64,000 nucleotides of DNA from Candidatus Bipolaricaulis anaerobius (GCF_900465355.1 NZ_LS483254.1:372001-436000); one strand, 5' to 3'; positions 29,812-39,720 are shown, counted from the first letter of the stretch. Notes: a model not told the origin generated them from the letters alone. Program-made: numbers and translations.

Positions 29812-30864
29812 ATGAAGCGCGTTGCCATTCTGCTCTCCTTCTTCACCTGGGCGGCCGGGGCGGTGCCCGTCGTCCCCCTCGCCACGACCCCCGACGATCC
29901 GCAATACGTCCGCTTCGTCACCGATCTCGTCGCGGGCGCGCGGGAGGAGGTCCTGGCTTCCCTGTCCGACATCCGCCGCTACACCGGGGATGGGGCAACG
30001 GAAGGCCTCCTGGTGGCCCTCGCCGACGCTGCCGCCCGCGGCGTGCGGGTGCGGGTCCTTGCGGAGCGGCGGGAGACGGATCCTCTGTTCGAACAGAGGG
30101 GAGCCGCCGAGTACCTGGCGGAGCGGGGGGTAGGGGTGCGGTGGGACGCGCCGGAGGTGACCCTTCACACGAAGTTCCTCGTTGTGGATCGGCGGTGGGT
30201 GGTGGTGGGCTCGACCCACTGGACGATGTCCGCCCTCACGCGGAGCGTTCAGCTCGACCTCGCGCTCGAATCTCCGGAGCTGGGGGCCGCGTTCGGGGAG
30301 TTCTTCGACCTCCTCTGGGAGGGGCAGCTTAAGGCGATCCCCGCGCACCCCCCGCCCCCGTGGCCGGAGCCGGCGGTGGTCCCCCTCCTCGACCCTCCTC
30401 AGGGCGGGCTCCATGCCCGATACCTCCCGGACCTGATCCGCCGGGCCGAGCGTTCCGTGCGGCTCATCCTCTACCGACTGGGGTACTACCCGACCTATTC
30501 CGATAGCCCCTCGAACCGCATCGTGGAGGAGCTCTGTGCCGCTGCGGCCCGGGGGGTCGTGGTGCAGGTCCTTCTGGAGGGGGGGGAGGATTTCGCGGAT
30601 CTAGCCCACGACAATCGGGTGGCGGCGGCGTACCTCACTGCCTGCGGGGTCGCGGTGCGGTTCGATGCGCCGGGGACGACCCTCCACGCCAAGGGGTTGA
30701 TCGTGGACGGGCGGGACGTCCTCGTCACCTCGGCCAACGGTTCCTACTCCTCGCTTGTCCACAACGTCGAGGCGGGGATCCTCCTCCTTTCCGCGCCCGA
30801 GGTCGGCCGGCCCCTTGCCCACTGGTTCGACGTGCTGTGGGACGAGGCCCGACCCCTGCCCTAG
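29812..30864 (+). CDS. Secreted phospholipase-D-like protein (two HKD motifs)
   Basis: 350 residues. An N-terminal signal peptide (MKRVAILLSFFTWAAGAVP) directs export. Two PLD half-domains follow; motif 1 is H119-x-K121-x4-D126 with GSTHWT and motif 2 is H292-x-K294-x4-D299 with TSANGSYSS. The two HKD motifs form one active site that cleaves phosphodiester bonds through a phosphohistidine. Substrate may be lipid or nucleic acid; not decidable here. Its stop shares CTAG with the convergent PKD gene. Confidence 0.88.
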   Translation: MKRVAILLSFFTWAAGAVPVVPLATTPDDPQYVRFVTDLVAGAREEVLASLSDIRRYTGDGATEGLLVALADAAARGVRVRVLAERRETDPLFEQRGAAEYLAERGVGVRWDAPEVTLHTKFLVVDRRWVVVGSTHWTMSALTRSVQLDLALESPELGAAFGEFFDLLWEGQLKAIPAHPPPPWPEPAVVPLLDPPQGGLHARYLPDLIRRAERSVRLILYRLGYYPTYSDSPSNRIVEELCAAAARGVVVQVLLEGGEDFADLAHDNRVAAAYLTACGVAVRFDAPGTTLHAKGLIVDGRDVLVTSANGSYSSLVHNVEAGILLLSAPEVGRPLAHWFDVLWDEARPLP

Positions 30865-31514
30865 AAGGTGAGGGGGCCCGCCACCGGGACGCTCACGCGT
30901 TCCTTGTGGTCCCCAACGGTGACGATGCCTGTGACCGAGCACGCCAGGCGGGCCCGCGCCCTGGCCGACGGAGGGTAGAGGACATACTGGAGGACCAGCT
31001 CCTGGCCGGGATAGAGGACGGTGGCGGAGGCGGCGAGGATCTCGAGCTGCCCTTGCTCGTTCATCCGCGCCGGATCGAGCGACGTCGCTGTCCAGCCCGG
31101 CGGAACGTCCACCGTGAGGCCTGGGCCGAAGATCTCCGTTCGGGCCCGGATCACAACCGTCACCTCGGCCACATCCCCTGTCCAGCGGACCTCCCCCACG
31201 GCCCCCAGCCGGGAGTCGGCGACCACCACCACGCCGAGCTGGGAGATGGATCGGCTGCCTTGGATGACGTCCACCATGACGTTCCATGCCCCGGCGGGCA
31301 CGGTCCAGTTCGCCCACGGCTGGTTCGTGGTCGCATCGGGGCGCCCATCGCCGTTGAAGTCCCATTTGAACTGGGCGCCAGCGGGGGCCCCGCTCACCTG
31401 GAAGCTCACCTCGCTCCCCGGCTCGGGGATCGCGGTGGATGGGATCAGGGCGAGGCCCTGACCAAACGAGAGGACCCCGATCATCAAGCATGCGGTCACC
31501 ATGACCGTTCGCAT
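30861..31514 (-). CDS. Secreted PKD-like domain protein
   Basis: 217 residues from ATG 31514, preceded by AAGGAGG. Signal peptide at 1-20 (MRTVMVTACLMIGVLSFGQG). Residues about 25-110 look like a PKD/Ig-like domain, with the hallmark KWDFNGDGRPD. Residues about 115-215 form a second beta domain (VTVVIRARTEIFGPGL, LYPGQELVLQYVLYPP) similar in style to modules in the next gene. Probably a cell-surface or extracellular binding protein. It lies 79 bases downstream of the 736-aa gene on the same strand. Confidence 0.7.
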   Translation of the reverse strand: MRTVMVTACLMIGVLSFGQGLALIPSTAIPEPGSEVSFQVSGAPAGAQFKWDFNGDGRPDATTNQPWANWTVPAGAWNVMVDVIQGSRSISQLGVVVVADSRLGAVGEVRWTGDVAEVTVVIRARTEIFGPGLTVDVPPGWTATSLDPARMNEQGQLEILAASATVLYPGQELVLQYVLYPPSARARARLACSVTGIVTVGDHKERVSVPVAGPLTF

Positions 31515-31593
31515 CGTCGCCTCCTTCGGGGGCAGGCGGGGGCCGTGACCTCGGCCCCCGCCACCCTCAGTGCTGAGGAAGACCAGGTTCTGC

Positions 31594-33804
31594 CTAGCGG
31601 TCGCAGACCCCCGGCGCCCGGCCGGGAAGCACCTCGCAGATCGGGGTGCCCGTGAGCCAGAGGGCAATGATCGTCTTCATCGTCTCGTAGTCCACGATCC
31701 CTGGGGCACACGTCCGCGGAACCTTCGTCCCTTCGAGCCAGAACGCGATCGCCCGTTGCACCTGCGGGAACGTGATCTTGTCCGAAAGCGAGAGATCGAT
31801 CGTATCCCGAACCACATCCCAGCGGGAGATGGCCACGATCACGTTCAGGCAGTCGGTGAGGTCGACCCGGCTCGCGCCCGTGACCTCGACCTCGAGGCAG
31901 GGGTGACCGCTGTCGGCGCGGCCGACGACCGTTTCCGACGACAGCACCTTACAGGGATCCGGCGGAGTGGTTTCCACCGTCACCGTGGGTGGGACCTCGA
32001 CCTGGTAGATGATCGTCTTCGTCTGCCCGGCCTTGAGGGTCCCGGTGAATGCCCACTGGTCCACGCCCGGCTTGTAGGTGAAGCCGTCGTTCTGGATCGG
32101 GGTCACCCGCCACCCGATGGGGAGGTCCTCGTCGAGGCCCACGCCGTACACGTCCCGGTCCGTCGTGATCTCCACCTTGACCGTGAACCTGTTGCCGACG
32201 ACATTGCCCGCCGAGTCGTAGAACCCGATGACAACGCCCTCGCACGGGATGGGGGTGATGATCCACCGTTGGGCCTGGAGGTTCGCGGGGGCCATCGTGG
32301 GGAGCGGCTGGTCAATCGCCGTACAGGATAGCGAGTACGCGGCGATGAGCTTCAGCATGTGCAGGCTGATCCGTTCGCCACAGGCCTTCACCACCGGCCG
32401 ATCGGTCCGCCACAGCTCCGTGGCGCGGGCGAGTTGGTCGGCTGTGATCGCTTCCGACAGCCGGAGGTCCACCCGATCCTCTTCCCCTGGCATCGCGGCC
32501 GGGACGAGGTGGGCTACCGCTTCGAGGACGGAGAGGCAGTCGTTGACAAGGAAGCACGACTCGCCGGCGACCTCGAACTCGAAGTCGGGGACCTTGGCCT
32601 GGAAGATGCCGGTGATGCAGAACTGCTGCGGGAGGCGGATCGAGGCGAGCAGTTCGACCTCCGGCACGGTCACATCGTAGATGATGACCCGCTCAGTGCC
32701 CGCCTTGATCGGCTCCAAGAACACCCACTGCACCTCGGCCCGTTTGAAGATCGCGCCGCCGTTGGCGACCGGCGTGATCTCCCAACCCACCGGTGGGTTC
32801 TCGTCCAGCCCCGCCCCCGCCAGGTCCTGATCCGTGTGGATCCGTACCTGAACCCGAAACGCGTACCCCGGAAGGGCGGTGGTGGTGGAGATCGAGCGGA
32901 CCGCGGTCACGGTGACGAGCGATACGAACACCGGCATCGAGTAGGTTGTCTCCATCCCCGTGTTGTCCACGAGCGTCAAACGGATGGTGTACGAGCCACC
33001 GGTGAGGTAGGCGTACTTCACGGTCGGTTCCGTGCTCTCCAGGTCCACCACGCCGTCGCCGTTGAAGTCCCAGCGGTAGCGGACGATGGACCCATCGGGA
33101 TCCACGCTCCCCGAGGCGTCGAATGTCACCTGCTGGCGCGCCCGCGGAGCGGCCGGGCTGAGGACGAGGTTGGCCACCGGCGGCTGGTTTGTCATCCCCT
33201 GGATCACGATCGGCTCAGTCGTGTTGAGCTCAAGCCGCGTCGGGGCGTTGATGTTGCCGGACTTGACCACGATCCTCTGCACCCCGGAGAACGCGCCGGG
33301 GGTGAGGGTGATCCTGAACTCCTCTCCGAGCGGGCCGAACACGCCCCCATCCGTGCTGTTCGCCCCCCACGTCCACAGGATTTGGTACTCGCCGTTCGCG
33401 AGGACGTACTCATCGTTGAGCTCGGGCAGGAAGATCGCGAACAGGGGGAACCCCTCGTCATCCTTGACCACGAAGTCCGCCCCGATGGGGAGATCCGTCA
33501 GCGTGAGCCGCACGTTCCCGCCCGCGCCGGTGTCGGCCTTGTTCACGATGAAGAAGAGGTACAGGTCCTGCGTCGTTGGCTCCCGGTACAGGAACAAAAC
33601 CAGGTTTCCCGTCTCCGCGAGCTCGTTTCCGCTGCGGGACAGCCCACCATCGTAGGCATAGAACTCAGCGGCCGCCTTCGCCCCCCCCAGCGGGGGGATC
33701 GCGGCCTTGACCGCTCCCTGGGTCACCTGGAAGTAGCCCTGCGCGCTCAAGGGCACGGCGACCATCAGGGAGACCAAGAACCATAGGCTGGTCTTCCTCA
33801 CCAT
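31594..33804 (-). CDS. Large secreted PKD protein with duplicated dockerin-like modules
   Basis: 736 residues from ATG 33804 (AAGGAGG 11 bases upstream). Signal peptide at 1-23, a beta domain to about 210, then a PKD domain (YRWDFNGDGVVDLESTEPTV). Two tandem modules of about 200 residues follow. Each has a beta domain (GAGLDENPPVGWEITPVANG and GVGLDEDLPIGWRVTPIQND), then a paired-helix segment. In the second copy this reads ITFPQVQRAIAFWLEGT and VDYETMKTIIALWLTGT, recalling the two helices of a dockerin but without its Ca2+-binding Asp loops. Several cysteines are paired within modules. It is likely an extracellular adhesin or scaffold part. Ligand unknown. Confidence 0.7.
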   Translation of the reverse strand: MVRKTSLWFLVSLMVAVPLSAQGYFQVTQGAVKAAIPPLGGAKAAAEFYAYDGGLSRSGNELAETGNLVLFLYREPTTQDLYLFFIVNKADTGAGGNVRLTLTDLPIGADFVVKDDEGFPLFAIFLPELNDEYVLANGEYQILWTWGANSTDGGVFGPLGEEFRITLTPGAFSGVQRIVVKSGNINAPTRLELNTTEPIVIQGMTNQPPVANLVLSPAAPRARQQVTFDASGSVDPDGSIVRYRWDFNGDGVVDLESTEPTVKYAYLTGGSYTIRLTLVDNTGMETTYSMPVFVSLVTVTAVRSISTTTALPGYAFRVQVRIHTDQDLAGAGLDENPPVGWEITPVANGGAIFKRAEVQWVFLEPIKAGTERVIIYDVTVPEVELLASIRLPQQFCITGIFQAKVPDFEFEVAGESCFLVNDCLSVLEAVAHLVPAAMPGEEDRVDLRLSEAITADQLARATELWRTDRPVVKACGERISLHMLKLIAAYSLSCTAIDQPLPTMAPANLQAQRWIITPIPCEGVVIGFYDSAGNVVGNRFTVKVEITTDRDVYGVGLDEDLPIGWRVTPIQNDGFTYKPGVDQWAFTGTLKAGQTKTIIYQVEVPPTVTVETTPPDPCKVLSSETVVGRADSGHPCLEVEVTGASRVDLTDCLNVIVAISRWDVVRDTIDLSLSDKITFPQVQRAIAFWLEGTKVPRTCAPGIVDYETMKTIIALWLTGTPICEVLPGRAPGVCDR

Positions 33805-34014
33805 CGTCAACCTCCTTACCTTGTGCACCACAGCCAGTCTAGCGGCAAACTCTGTTCGTGTCTGTAACTGGGATCACCCCCCGGCGTCATCGGTGCATCA
33901 GAGGGACAGGCTACCCCGGGCGCGGGACGGACTGCGGGAAAGAGGAGGATCCTCCGCCCCCGGTTTGTCACGGGGCGAGGGGACCTGGATCACCTGGCTT
34001 CCGGTCAGAGAAGG

Positions 34015-34458
34015 TTACAGGGAGAAGGCAGATGGAGTCTGGGCCGCGTGCGGGTGGTCGGGCCCCGGGTAGATCTTCAGCTTGCGCAGCATCCTCCGCC
34101 CGAGCTCGTTCTTGGGGAGCATCCTCCGTACCGCAACCCGGATCGGGATCTCGGGGTGCTGGCGCTGGAGTTCGCGGTACGGCGTGGCCGTGAGGTGGCC
34201 GATGTACCCCGAATGGCGGTAGTACATCTTCTGATCCCACTTCTTTCCCGTGAGGCGGACCTTATCGGCGTTGATCACGATCACGTAGTCGCCCACGTCG
34301 AAGAACGGCGTGTACGTCGGTTTGTGCTTGCCCTGAAGGATCGTCGCTACCTTGGAGGCGAGCCGTCCGAGCGGCTGGTCCGTGGCATCCACCACGAGCC
34401 AGTCGCGCCGGAAGGTCACCCCGGCATCGCCCTTCTTGGCCATGTACGTCTTCTGCAT
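34015..34458 (-). CDS. rplM: Ribosomal protein uL13
   Basis: 147 residues. Signatures WLVVDATDQPLGRLASKVA, GDYVIVINADKVRLTGKK and VRRMLPKNELGRRMLRKLKIY. uL13 is an early assembly protein of the 50S subunit. AGGAGG precedes the ATG and a promoter lies just upstream. In most bacteria rpsI follows directly; here the downstream 210 bases hold no gene and then the unrelated PKD gene starts. Confidence 0.97.
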   Translation of the reverse strand: MQKTYMAKKGDAGVTFRRDWLVVDATDQPLGRLASKVATILQGKHKPTYTPFFDVGDYVIVINADKVRLTGKKWDQKMYYRHSGYIGHLTATPYRELQRQHPEIPIRVAVRRMLPKNELGRRMLRKLKIYPGPDHPHAAQTPSAFSL

Positions 34459-34482
34459 CCCTGCCTCCTGGTATGGGGCCGG

Positions 34483-34511
34483 ATCATAAACGCTGGCGGA
34501 GCGGACATCAA
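34483..34511 (-). promoter_or_regulatory. Promoter of rplM (TTGATG-17-TATGAT)
   Basis: On the minus strand TTGATG (34511-34506) and TATGAT (34488-34483) have a 17-base spacer, placed in the 67-base gap after the FAH-family gene. rplM is thus a separate transcription unit. Confidence 0.75.
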
Positions 34512-34525
34512 CCGCGCCGGCTTGG

Positions 34526-35266
34526 TCACGCGATGCGCACGGCGAGGGAACCGATCCCCTCCACCGCCACCTCCACGGTGTCCCCCCGGTGGAGCTCGCC
34601 CACGCCGGACGGCGTTCCCGTCAGCACCACGTCCCCCGGCACGAGCGTCATGAACGCGCTTGTGTACGCAAGGAGGTGGGGCACAGGGAAGATCATGTCC
34701 GCGGTTTGGCCGTGCTGGCGGAGCTCTCCATTCACATGGGTGCGGATGGAGAGCGCCCGGGGATCGAGGTCGGTCTCGACCCACGGCCCCAGCGGGAGGA
34801 ACCCGTCAGCTGATTTCGCGCGAACCCACTGTAGATCCGTCTTCTGGCGGTCGCGCGCTGTGAGGTCGAGGGCGCACGTGTAGCCGAGGACGTAGTCCAA
34901 GGCCTCCCGCTCGGGGACGGCCTTCATGCGGCGGCCGATCACGACCGCTAGCTCCCCCTCGTAGTGGAGGGAGTGGGTGAACGGGGGGTACGGGATCGTC
35001 TCCCCGGGGGCAGCGAGGGCATTGGGGGCCTTGAGGAACAGCCCCGGCTCGGCCGGTGCCTCGTCCGGGTGCCCCATCTCCCGGATGTGCTCCCGGTAGT
35101 TACGTCCCACGCACACGATCTTCGTCGGCCGTGCCGGGGGGAGGAGCCGGACCTCACCCAAGCGAAACGTCCGCCCGGTGGTGCCCCCGCCCGGACCACG
35201 GGTCACCCGGATCTCATCACCGTCGAGGGTCCCCCATGTCCCTCGACCGAAGCGCACGATCCTCAC
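34526..35266 (-). CDS. Fumarylacetoacetate hydrolase (FAH) family protein
   Basis: 246 residues, COG0179 type. An N-terminal lid of about 40 residues precedes the catalytic fold starting [19 protein letters not shown]. The metal ligands lie in [12 protein letters not shown] (two Glu) and the Asp of [22 protein letters not shown] is the typical C-terminal motif. Family members hydrolyse or decarboxylate beta-keto acids; the common housekeeping activity is oxaloacetate tautomerase/decarboxylase-like. Exact substrate not determinable. Start overlaps the purA stop by 4 bases. Confidence 0.87.
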   Translation of the reverse strand: MRIVRFGRGTWGTLDGDEIRVTRGPGGGTTGRTFRLGEVRLLPPARPTKIVCVGRNYREHIREMGHPDEAPAEPGLFLKAPNALAAPGETIPYPPFTHSLHYEGELAVVIGRRMKAVPEREALDYVLGYTCALDLTARDRQKTDLQWVRAKSADGFLPLGPWVETDLDPRALSIRTHVNGELRQHGQTADMIFPVPHLLAYTSAFMTLVPGDVVLTGTPSGVGELHRGDTVEVAVEGIGSLAVRIA

Positions 35267-36504
35267 TTGCTACCCCGCTCGATCATCGCCTGCTCACCGG
35301 GACCGGTCCCGATGAGCGTCACCGGAACGCCGAGCTCCATCTCGACGAACCGCACAAGACCGCGGGCCGCGGAGGGGAGCTCCTCCTCGTCGCGTGCCCC
35401 CGCGATGTCCTCCCCCCAGCCGGGGAGGACCTCGTACACCGGTTCGGCCCGCGCGAGGTCCTCCACCCGGGCCGGGAACGCCGCGCCCCCCTGTCCCGCG
35501 ATCGTGTAGGCCACAGCGACCTTGATCTCGTGGAGCCCGGAGAGGACGTCCAGCTTGGTCAGGGCGAGCTCGGTGAACCCGTTCACGCGGTGGGCATGGC
35601 GCAGAGCGACGAGGTCGAGCCAACCGCAGCGGCGGGGGCGGCCCGTGGTCGCCCCGTACTCTCCTCCCCCCTCCCGCAGCCGGTCCCCCACCGCGCCCAA
35701 CTCCTCGGTCGGGAACGGTCCCTCTCCGACGCGGGTCGTGTAGGCCTTCATCACCCCGACCACCCGTGCCAAGTTCACGCGGACCCCCGTGCCCCACCCG
35801 ATGCCGTGGACGGTGGTCGTGGAGGAAGTCACGCAGGGGTACGTCCCGAGGTCGAGGTCGAGGAGCGTGCCCTGCGCTCCCTCGAACACGACGTCGCTTC
35901 CCCCGTCGAGGGCGGTCGCGATCGCGCGTTGGGCGTCCCCGATCCGATCGGCGAACCGCTCCCGGAACCGGAGCAGTTCGCCCCAGACCTCCTTGGGGTC
36001 GGGCCCGCCGCCCGCCCGTTGTGCGCACTCTATCAGGTGATCCAGCACCATCTTCTCATCAGCGAGATCAGCCAACCGCAGGCCTCGCCGGGCGACCCGA
36101 TCCTCGTAGCAGGGGCCGATCCCGCGGCGGGTGGTGCCGATGCGATCGGCCGCCCCGCTCAGCTCTTCCCGCAGGCGGTGGAAGGGCAGGACGAGATGGG
36201 CCCGTTCCGAGAGGAGGAGGTCCGGCGCGGGGCGGCGTTGAGCCTCCAGTTCCCCCAGCTCCCGCTCGAGCTCCCACGGGTCGAGCGCCACACCGTGTCC
36301 CACCACCCCCTGGCACCGCGGGTGGAGCGCGCCCGATGGGACGAGGTGGAGCCGGGCCGTGCCCCGCCCGTCCTCCACCGTGTGCCCGGCATTGGCCCCC
36401 CCGTTGAACCGCACGCACATCCGCGCGGTCCGGCACAGGTGGTGGACCACCTTCCCCTTCGCCTCGTCCCCCCACTGCGCCCCGATCACCGCGACCGCTG
36501 GCAT
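35263..36504 (-). CDS. purA: Adenylosuccinate synthetase
   Basis: 413 residues from ATG 36504, which overlaps the ileS end by 19 bases. It couples IMP and aspartate with GTP to adenylosuccinate, the first committed step to AMP. The N-terminus has [13 protein letters not shown], where the usual loop is GDEGKGK; the catalytic Asp and Lys are kept. [10 protein letters not shown] and [18 protein letters not shown] are conserved. purB, the next pathway step, is at 39745, separated by ileS. Overlaps the FAH gene by 4 bases. Confidence 0.94.
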   Translation of the reverse strand: MPAVAVIGAQWGDEAKGKVVHHLCRTARMCVRFNGGANAGHTVEDGRGTARLHLVPSGALHPRCQGVVGHGVALDPWELERELGELEAQRRPAPDLLLSERAHLVLPFHRLREELSGAADRIGTTRRGIGPCYEDRVARRGLRLADLADEKMVLDHLIECAQRAGGGPDPKEVWGELLRFRERFADRIGDAQRAIATALDGGSDVVFEGAQGTLLDLDLGTYPCVTSSTTTVHGIGWGTGVRVNLARVVGVMKAYTTRVGEGPFPTEELGAVGDRLREGGGEYGATTGRPRRCGWLDLVALRHAHRVNGFTELALTKLDVLSGLHEIKVAVAYTIAGQGGAAFPARVEDLARAEPVYEVLPGWGEDIAGARDEEELPSAARGLVRFVEMELGVPVTLIGTGPGEQAMIERGSK

Positions 36505-39500
36505 CCCTGCCCCCCGCTGCGCTTCAGCCACACCCGCCCGGCCCGGCCGTGGACCTCCAGTTCCGCCTCGTGCTCGGCGCCTGGGAGCGCGCCCTCCCTC
36601 ACCGCCACGGCGAGCACCTCATCGCGGATCCGATCCGCGAACCGGCGGAAGATCTCCCCGAGATCCCCGTCGTAGCCGATCTCGATCCGGTCCGTGACCA
36701 GGAACCCCGCTTCCTTGCGGGAAAGCTGCAGGCGGTGGACGAGCTCCCGCAGGTCTCCCTCTGCCCGAAGCGTCTCGTCCACCCGCAGATCGAGGGCCAC
36801 CGCCCCCTCCGGCCCCGTGCTCACCACGAACCCCTCCACCGGCCGCCACTCCACCTTGACCGACTCCGGATCGAGCACCACGGGGTTCCCCTCCACCCGC
36901 ACCTCGATCCGGCCGCGGGAGGCGAGGTCCGCCGCGAGCGTCGCCGGATCGGCCTGGGAGAGAGCAGAAGCGATCTTGGGGAGGAGTCCCCCGTACAGGG
37001 GGCCCAACCGCCGGAAGTCGGGGGTCACCTTCGGCACCCGATACGGGTCGAGGCTGTCCGTGAGGACGATGCGGGCCACGTTCACCTCGTCACGGACGAG
37101 GCCCCACAGCTCGTCGGGGATCACCTCGTCCCCCCCCTGGCGAAGGACGTGGAGGGTGGGGAGCGGTTGGCGGACCTTGACCTTCGCCACGTTGCGCGCC
37201 CCGAGGGCGAGGGAGGCCACCCGGCGCACGCGGGCCATCTGCGCCTCGAGGGAGGGGTCGCGCCCGGACGGCTCCGGCCAGTTGGCGAGGTGGATGGAGT
37301 CTGGATCATTTTCCATCCGCAGGGAAGCCCACATCGCCTCGGCGAGGAACGGGGTGAACGGGGCGAGGAGGAGGGCCAGGGTCCGCAGGGCGTCGTACAG
37401 GGTCCCGTACGCGCACAGCTTGTCCTGGGTCAGACCCTCACCCCAGAACCGCGGGCGAGAGAGGCGGATGTACCAGTTGGAGAGATCGTCCACGAGCTCG
37501 TCGATCTCCCGCGTCGCCGTGAGCGGATCGTACCCATCAAGCGCCGCCGTGACCCGCTCCACCGCTCCCCCGACCCGCGACCGGAGCCAGCGGTCGAGCG
37601 CCGGGCGGTCCGCCGGAGCGGGGACAGAGGTGGACGGAGCGAACCCGTCAATCTCCGCGTAGAGGGCGAGGAAGTCGTGGCAGTTCCGCACCGTATCGAG
37701 GAACCCGAACCGGGCCTGCCGGGCGCCGGTTGCGTCGTACCGCCGCTCGTTCCACGGCGCGGACTCGGACGCGAGGTACCACCGCACCGCATCCGCGCCG
37801 TGAGCCGCCACGATCGGCATCGGATCGAGCACGTTGCCCCGGGACTTGCTCATCTTCTGCCCTTCAGCATCGAGCCCCAGCCCCGTGACGAGCACGTTCC
37901 GGTAGGGGGCGGATCCGTGGAGGAGGACCCCCGTGACGAGCATCGTGTAGAACCAACCCCGGGTCTGATCGAGGCCCTCGCTGATGAAGTCCGCGGGGTA
38001 GGATTCCTTGAATTGGTCAACGTTCTCGAACGGATAGTGCCACTGGGCGGTGTGCATCGAGCCCGAGTCGAACCAGGTGTCGAGGACGTAGGGCACCCGC
38101 CGCATCACCCCCCCGCACGGGCAACGGAGCTCGACCCGATCCACATAGGGACGGTGCAGTTCCACGGCCCGGGCGAGGTCAGGATCGAGGGCGTGCGCGA
38201 CGAGCTCCGCCCGCGAGCCGACCACCTTCATTCCCCCGCACGTGGCGCAGATCCACACCGGAAGCGGCGTCCCCCAGTACCGATCGCGGGAGAGGGCCCA
38301 ATCCCTGAGCGAACTCAAGAAATCACCGAACCGGCCCCGCCCAATATGCTCAGGATGCCAGTTCACCTTCTCATTCTCCTCGATCAGTTTGTCCTGAACC
38401 TTCGTGGTGGCGATGAACCACGAGTCGAGGGCGTAGTAGAGAAGCGGGGTGTCACACCGCCAGCAGAACGGGTAGTCGTGGTCGTAGGTCTCCTCCCGGA
38501 ACAGGCGCCCGCGCTGGGCGAGGTCCTTCAGGATGAGCGGGTCCGCGTCCTTCACGAACACGCCGGCGGCGAGGGGGAACTCGTCGGTGAACCGTCCCCC
38601 GCGATCCACCGGTTGAAGGAAGGGGAGCCCCTTCTCCTGGCCCAGGTCGTAATCCTCCTCCCCGAACGCGGGGGCGATGTGGACGATCCCCGTCCCCTCG
38701 TCGAGGGACACGAACGCGGCCGGCCATACCTGGTATGCATCGTTGCTCTGTGCCACACGGTACAGGGGCGTGTAGTGCCGGTGGAGAAGCTCGTGCCCTG
38801 GGAAGACGCGGAGGATGTTCGCCTCCTCCCCCAGCACTGCCGGTACCCGGGCCGCGGCGAGGATCAGCCGTTCCCCCCTGTACACGACCTCCGCGTACGA
38901 GGCGTCGGGGTTGACCGCCACCGCCACGTTCGCGGGGAGCGTCCACGGGGTCGTCGTCCACACCAACAGGGAGACATCCGGGTCATCCGCGAGGGGCATC
39001 CGCACGAACACGGAGGGGTCAGCCACCCGCTGGTACCCCTGGGCCACCTCGTGGGAGGAGAGCGATGTCCCGCAGCGGGGGCAGTAGGGCAAGATCTTGT
39101 GGCCCTGGTAGAGGAGGCCGCGGGCATGGATCTCCCGGAGCTCCCACCACAGGGTCTCGATGTAGTCATCGTGGTAGGTGACATAGGGGTGTTCGAGGTC
39201 GATCCAGAACCCCATGCGCCGGATCATCTCTTCCCAGGCCCGGATGTAGGTCCGCACAGAGCCCTTGCACTGGGCGACGAACTCCTCCACCCCGTAGCGC
39301 TCGATCTCGGCCTTGGTGCTGATCCCAAGTTGCTTCTCCACCTCGAGCTCCACGGGAAGGCCGTGGCAATCCCACCCCGCCTTCCGGCCGACGTAGCGGC
39401 CGCGCATCGTGTGGTAGCGGGGGAACAGGTCCTTCTCGAGCCGGGCGAGGAGGTGCCCGATGTGGGGATAGCCGTTGGCCGTGGGGGGGCCTTCGTAGAA

Positions 39501-39623
39501 CACGTACCGGGGGCAGCCCAACCTCTGTTCGAGTGACCGCGCGAAGACCTGGTTCTCCTCCCAAAAGGCGAGCACGGCGGCCTCGCGCTGCGCTGGATCT
39601 GCCTCAAGCTTCGTGAACCCCAC
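36486..39623 (-). CDS. ileS: Isoleucyl-tRNA synthetase (eukaryote-like type)
   Basis: 1045 residues from GTG 39623 with AGGAGG upstream. HIGH is at 54-57 (GYPHIGHLL) and KMSKS at 590-594. The CP1 editing domain is complete (WTTTPWTLPANVAVAV, GTGIVHIAPAFGEEDY). The long C-terminal region and the PTANGYPHIGHLLARLEKD start suggest the type 2 IleRS found in eukaryotes and some bacteria, which often resists mupirocin. Charges tRNA-Ile and clears Val-tRNA. Heads an operon with purA and the FAH gene. Confidence 0.95.
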   Translation of the reverse strand: MGFTKLEADPAQREAAVLAFWEENQVFARSLEQRLGCPRYVFYEGPPTANGYPHIGHLLARLEKDLFPRYHTMRGRYVGRKAGWDCHGLPVELEVEKQLGISTKAEIERYGVEEFVAQCKGSVRTYIRAWEEMIRRMGFWIDLEHPYVTYHDDYIETLWWELREIHARGLLYQGHKILPYCPRCGTSLSSHEVAQGYQRVADPSVFVRMPLADDPDVSLLVWTTTPWTLPANVAVAVNPDASYAEVVYRGERLILAAARVPAVLGEEANILRVFPGHELLHRHYTPLYRVAQSNDAYQVWPAAFVSLDEGTGIVHIAPAFGEEDYDLGQEKGLPFLQPVDRGGRFTDEFPLAAGVFVKDADPLILKDLAQRGRLFREETYDHDYPFCWRCDTPLLYYALDSWFIATTKVQDKLIEENEKVNWHPEHIGRGRFGDFLSSLRDWALSRDRYWGTPLPVWICATCGGMKVVGSRAELVAHALDPDLARAVELHRPYVDRVELRCPCGGVMRRVPYVLDTWFDSGSMHTAQWHYPFENVDQFKESYPADFISEGLDQTRGWFYTMLVTGVLLHGSAPYRNVLVTGLGLDAEGQKMSKSRGNVLDPMPIVAAHGADAVRWYLASESAPWNERRYDATGARQARFGFLDTVRNCHDFLALYAEIDGFAPSTSVPAPADRPALDRWLRSRVGGAVERVTAALDGYDPLTATREIDELVDDLSNWYIRLSRPRFWGEGLTQDKLCAYGTLYDALRTLALLLAPFTPFLAEAMWASLRMENDPDSIHLANWPEPSGRDPSLEAQMARVRRVASLALGARNVAKVKVRQPLPTLHVLRQGGDEVIPDELWGLVRDEVNVARIVLTDSLDPYRVPKVTPDFRRLGPLYGGLLPKIASALSQADPATLAADLASRGRIEVRVEGNPVVLDPESVKVEWRPVEGFVVSTGPEGAVALDLRVDETLRAEGDLRELVHRLQLSRKEAGFLVTDRIEIGYDGDLGEIFRRFADRIRDEVLAVAVREGALPGAEHEAELEVHGRAGRVWLKRSGGQGCQRSR

Positions 39624-39700
39624 CCGTTCCTCCTACCTGTCCCCCAAATCCATGGGTTTTCTCGCTAGGGAATGCCGGCAAGATGCTCGCGGACGTTATA

Positions 39701-39720
39701 CCTGCCCCTGGGGGGGCAGG
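39701..39720. other. Perfect hairpin between purB and ileS
   Basis: CCTGCCCC-TGGG-GGGGCAGG forms an 8-base perfect stem. On the minus strand it follows purB by 24 bases and is followed directly by TATAAC (39700-39695), a possible ileS -10. It could end purB transcription or act at the ileS promoter. No T-run. Confidence 0.45.

Noticed and set aside
27939-30332. Plus-strand open frame of 797 codons
   Set aside because: Antisense to the Lon-like gene and then out of frame with the PLD-like gene.
36549-39536. Plus-strand open frame of 995 codons
   Set aside because: Exact antisense shadow of ileS with no protein-like motifs.
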